NCBI GenBank assembly: GCA_002887195.1
Contig: PJAB01001117.1
Span: 1-17,119 of the forward strand
Source: Chrysochromulina parva
Taxonomy: Eukaryota; Haptophyta; Prymnesiales; Chrysochromulinaceae
Length of the DNA: 17,119 bases
Reading direction: 5' to 3'
Positions 15,572-17,119 of this stretch are shown piece after piece. The translations under genes and the position numbers were made by a program. Below the pieces are notes generated by a model. The model was not told the origin of the DNA. It saw only the letters and a list, made by a program, of their open reading frames with translations, and did no database searches. Within the stretch, counting starts at the first letter, position 1. Each line of letters opens with the position of its first letter.

Positions 15572-15944
15572 AGGCGTATCTCATTGCAGATATTCTAGAC
15601 TTTAGATGACTCCCCACTAGCCGTCCCAGCGCGGCCGCAGGCCCACGCAACTGATCTTCGCTTCCGGGACCGACCGGGAGCGTTAACTTACTAAAAACTA
15701 CGTATTTCTCATATACAGCGTTTTGCGTGTATACCCGTTTTCACAGTCACCCGCTCACTCGCGCCGTTCGCCGTCCGGCGCGCCGATCGCCCGACGCGGG
15801 CCCCGCGACGGGCACGGGGGTGACCGATTAGCGATTTGTGGATGACTGTCGAGCTCTGTCTTCGGGGGTGACCACGGCCATTCGACACGGCGATCCGCGT
15901 GGGCGGTCCTCCTACGGACTACTTCATGGGACTACTTCATGGGA
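15572..15944. other. Convergent spacer between AP2 gene and right-edge gene
   Basis: About 370 bp, no gene. It starts with GCAGATATTCT (15586-15596), shared with the EEP 3' region, has an AT-rich patch (about 15685-15735), and ends in a 13-bp tandem repeat that overlaps the stop of the next gene. Confidence 0.5.
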
Positions 15945-15948
15945 CTAC
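15918..15948. repeat. 13-bp tandem repeat ACTACTTCATGGG
   Basis: Two perfect copies (15918-15930, 15931-15943) plus a 5-base partial copy. The stop codon of the - strand open frame (15945-15947) falls in the partial copy, so repeat slippage could change that protein's C-terminus. Confidence 0.7.
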
Positions 15949-17119
15949 GCCCGCCCGCCCCGTCCGCGCGCATGTTCGCGGAGCGCGAGCGCACCTCGGC
16001 CACTACGACCCGTCAGACGGCCCGCGCCCGCCGCCCTCGGCACGGCGCGTGACATCACCGGCCCACTCAGGGCCTTGGGCGCCCCGAGCGCCGCCCAGCT
16101 GGTGCGCGTGTACATGCTGCCCCACGCGCCCGCCGCCTCGGCCCTGCCCACCGCGAATGCTGCATTGTCAGCGGGGGACATGAGTGTGGCGGGCGTCTTG
16201 GCGACCATGTGCGGCGGCTGGCGGGCAAGCACAACGTTCCCCTCGACGTATTCGCTCTGCGCGAGGGCCGCCACCGCGCGCTCAAGGGCGCTCGGATCAT
16301 GACGCGACGTGTCGAGGGCCTCGAGAAAGGCATCCGTCACCGGGTCGCCCGTGCGTGCCGGCGCGCTCGGCTCGCTCTCGGCAGATCCGGGGGCGTGGGC
16401 TCCGGAGACGTGGGCTGTTTGGTATCCGGGATGTCCGAATCCCAACGCAGCGCCCGAGGCGGGCGGTTGCGGCACCATCGGCGCGGGCAAGGGGCTTCCA
16501 AACAAGGCCTCGACCATGCGAGCGTACCGGTACGGATTGGCGAGCAGCCTGATGGGCGTCACCTGCACAAAGAAGGCTCGCCCGTCGTCCTCGACACGTG
16601 GCAGCCCTCCCACGTACGCCTCGATCAGGGCGCGCGGGGCGTGCACGTGGCGAGCGCTCATCGGCACGGTGCGCGCGAGGGCGGCTGACACGTCATCAAA
16701 CACCTCGAAGCCAGGCGCACGTGCCGTCGGTGCGCTCGTGACGGCGCCATGCTGCTGCGTGCTCGTCTGCCCAAATCGGAAGACGTGTGTGCCCTCGAGC
16801 AAGTCCACCAGTACGGTCTCGTCACGCCCACCGCGCTTTCGGAGCAGGCAAGCGACCACCATGTACCAGCGCTTGCGACGGCGTGGCGGCAGGATCTCGG
16901 TGCCGTCGACGATGGTGCCGCGCCCTACGGGGGAGTGAGTGCCGTGTGCCGCCGACCAGCGGTGCAGCAGGCGCAAGCGGTTGGCGCAGCTCGGCGCGTC
17001 TGCAGTGCCGAGGGCTGTGTGGGTGGCCTCGGATGCGCACGCCGCTGCAGTGCCGAGGGCTGTGTGGGTGGCCTCGGATGCGCACGCCGCTGCAGTGCCG
17101 AGGGCTGTGTGGGTGGCCT
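15945..17119 (-). CDS. Unidentified protein, 5' end beyond the window
   Basis: The frame stays open on the - strand from the right edge to TAG 15945-15947, over 390 residues, with no in-frame ATG visible near the edge; the first is at 16862 (MVVACLLRKRGG...). The reading before that ATG (TEILPPRRRKRWY) runs smoothly into it, so the true start is probably upstream or outside. The right edge encodes perfect 15-residue repeats (GTAAACASEATHTAL). The most protein-like part is VLVDLLEGTHVFRFG through AFFVQVTPIRLLANPYRYARM, a mixed alpha/beta region. The last 45 residues are Arg/Gly/Ala-rich and may be out-of-frame or disordered. I do not recognise the family. The gene converges on the AP2 gene. 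Antisense frames across it are Ser/Arg-rich shadows, favouring this strand. Confidence 0.5.
   Translation of the reverse strand, partial: ATHTALGTAAACASEATHTALGTAAACASEATHTALGTADAPSCANRLRLLHRWSAAHGTHSPVGRGTIVDGTEILPPRRRKRWYMVVACLLRKRGGRDETVLVDLLEGTHVFRFGQTSTQQHGAVTSAPTARAPGFEVFDDVSAALARTVPMSARHVHAPRALIEAYVGGLPRVEDDGRAFFVQVTPIRLLANPYRYARMVEALFGSPLPAPMVPQPPASGAALGFGHPGYQTAHVSGAHAPGSAESEPSAPARTGDPVTDAFLEALDTSRHDPSALERAVAALAQSEYVEGNVVLARQPPHMVAKTPATLMSPADNAAFAVGRAEAAGAWGSMYTRTSWAALGAPKALSGPVMSRAVPRAAGAGRLTGRSGRGALALREHARGRGGRA
17001..17119. repeat. 45-bp perfect tandem repeat at the right edge
   Basis: Copies at 17001-17045 and 17046-17090 are identical, and 17091-17119 is the first 29 bases of a third. 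The period is a multiple of three and encodes a 15-residue repeat on the - strand. The array continues past the window, so its copy number is unknown. Confidence 0.85.

Noticed and set aside
16309..16938. 209-codon + strand open frame at the right end
   Set aside because: The Ser/Arg/Ala-rich composition is typical of an antisense shadow; the - strand frame looks more protein-like, though that gene too is unidentified.
17001..17119. CRISPR array
   Set aside because: The 45-bp copies are directly adjacent with no variable spacers and keep reading frame; this is a coding tandem repeat.

Overview
The window looks like nuclear DNA from a GC-rich, intron-poor eukaryotic microalga. Supporting signs are a spliceosomal Snu23/ZMAT2 homologue, a Rad23-type proteasome shuttle, an AP2-domain protein, a GT29 sialyltransferase-like enzyme with a type II membrane anchor, a SNF1/CAMK-like protein kinase, and a PDZ protein whose signal peptide would suit import into a secondary plastid. 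A haptophyte (for example a Pavlovales-like alga) is my best guess, by inference only; no rRNA or organelle marker is present. Genes are not in operons, and each recognised protein reads as a single uninterrupted frame. Several of the longest frames open with GTG or TTG upstream of the first ATG, and I moved those starts to ATG.

Layout, left to right: the last 44 codons of an unidentified + strand gene (to 136); an AT-rich, hairpin-bearing spacer; a NAT8-like membrane acetyltransferase (-, 550-1323); divergently, a membrane-anchored endonuclease/exonuclease/phosphatase (EEP) family enzyme (+, 1510-2820); a convergent spacer; a PDZ protein (-, 3160-3753); ZMAT2/Snu23 (-, 4006-4710); divergently, a GT29 enzyme (+, 5074-6435); a spacer; a 1135-residue fusion (-, 7005-10412) of RPA1/RADX-like OB folds with a Rad23-like UBA-XPCB-STI1-UBA tail; divergently, a long + frame (10628-13255) joining a duplicated repeat/degenerate EF-hand region to a Ser/Thr kinase; a four-helix membrane protein (+, 13571-14071); an AP2-domain protein (+, 14726-15571); and an unidentified - strand gene running off the right edge with an in-frame 45-bp tandem repeat.

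The genes do not form one pathway. The strongest candidate for something undescribed is the OB-fold/Rad23 fusion, which would physically join single-stranded-DNA binding to ubiquitin reading, XPC-type binding and proteasome delivery. Second is the repeat/EF-hand/kinase frame, which contains an internal, myristoylation-type start (MGQTASS) exactly where the kinase gene might begin. A 14-bp element (TTTTCACACTAGCC) lies upstream of two - strand genes and may be a promoter motif. I saw no mobile element, CRISPR array, rRNA or convincing tRNA.
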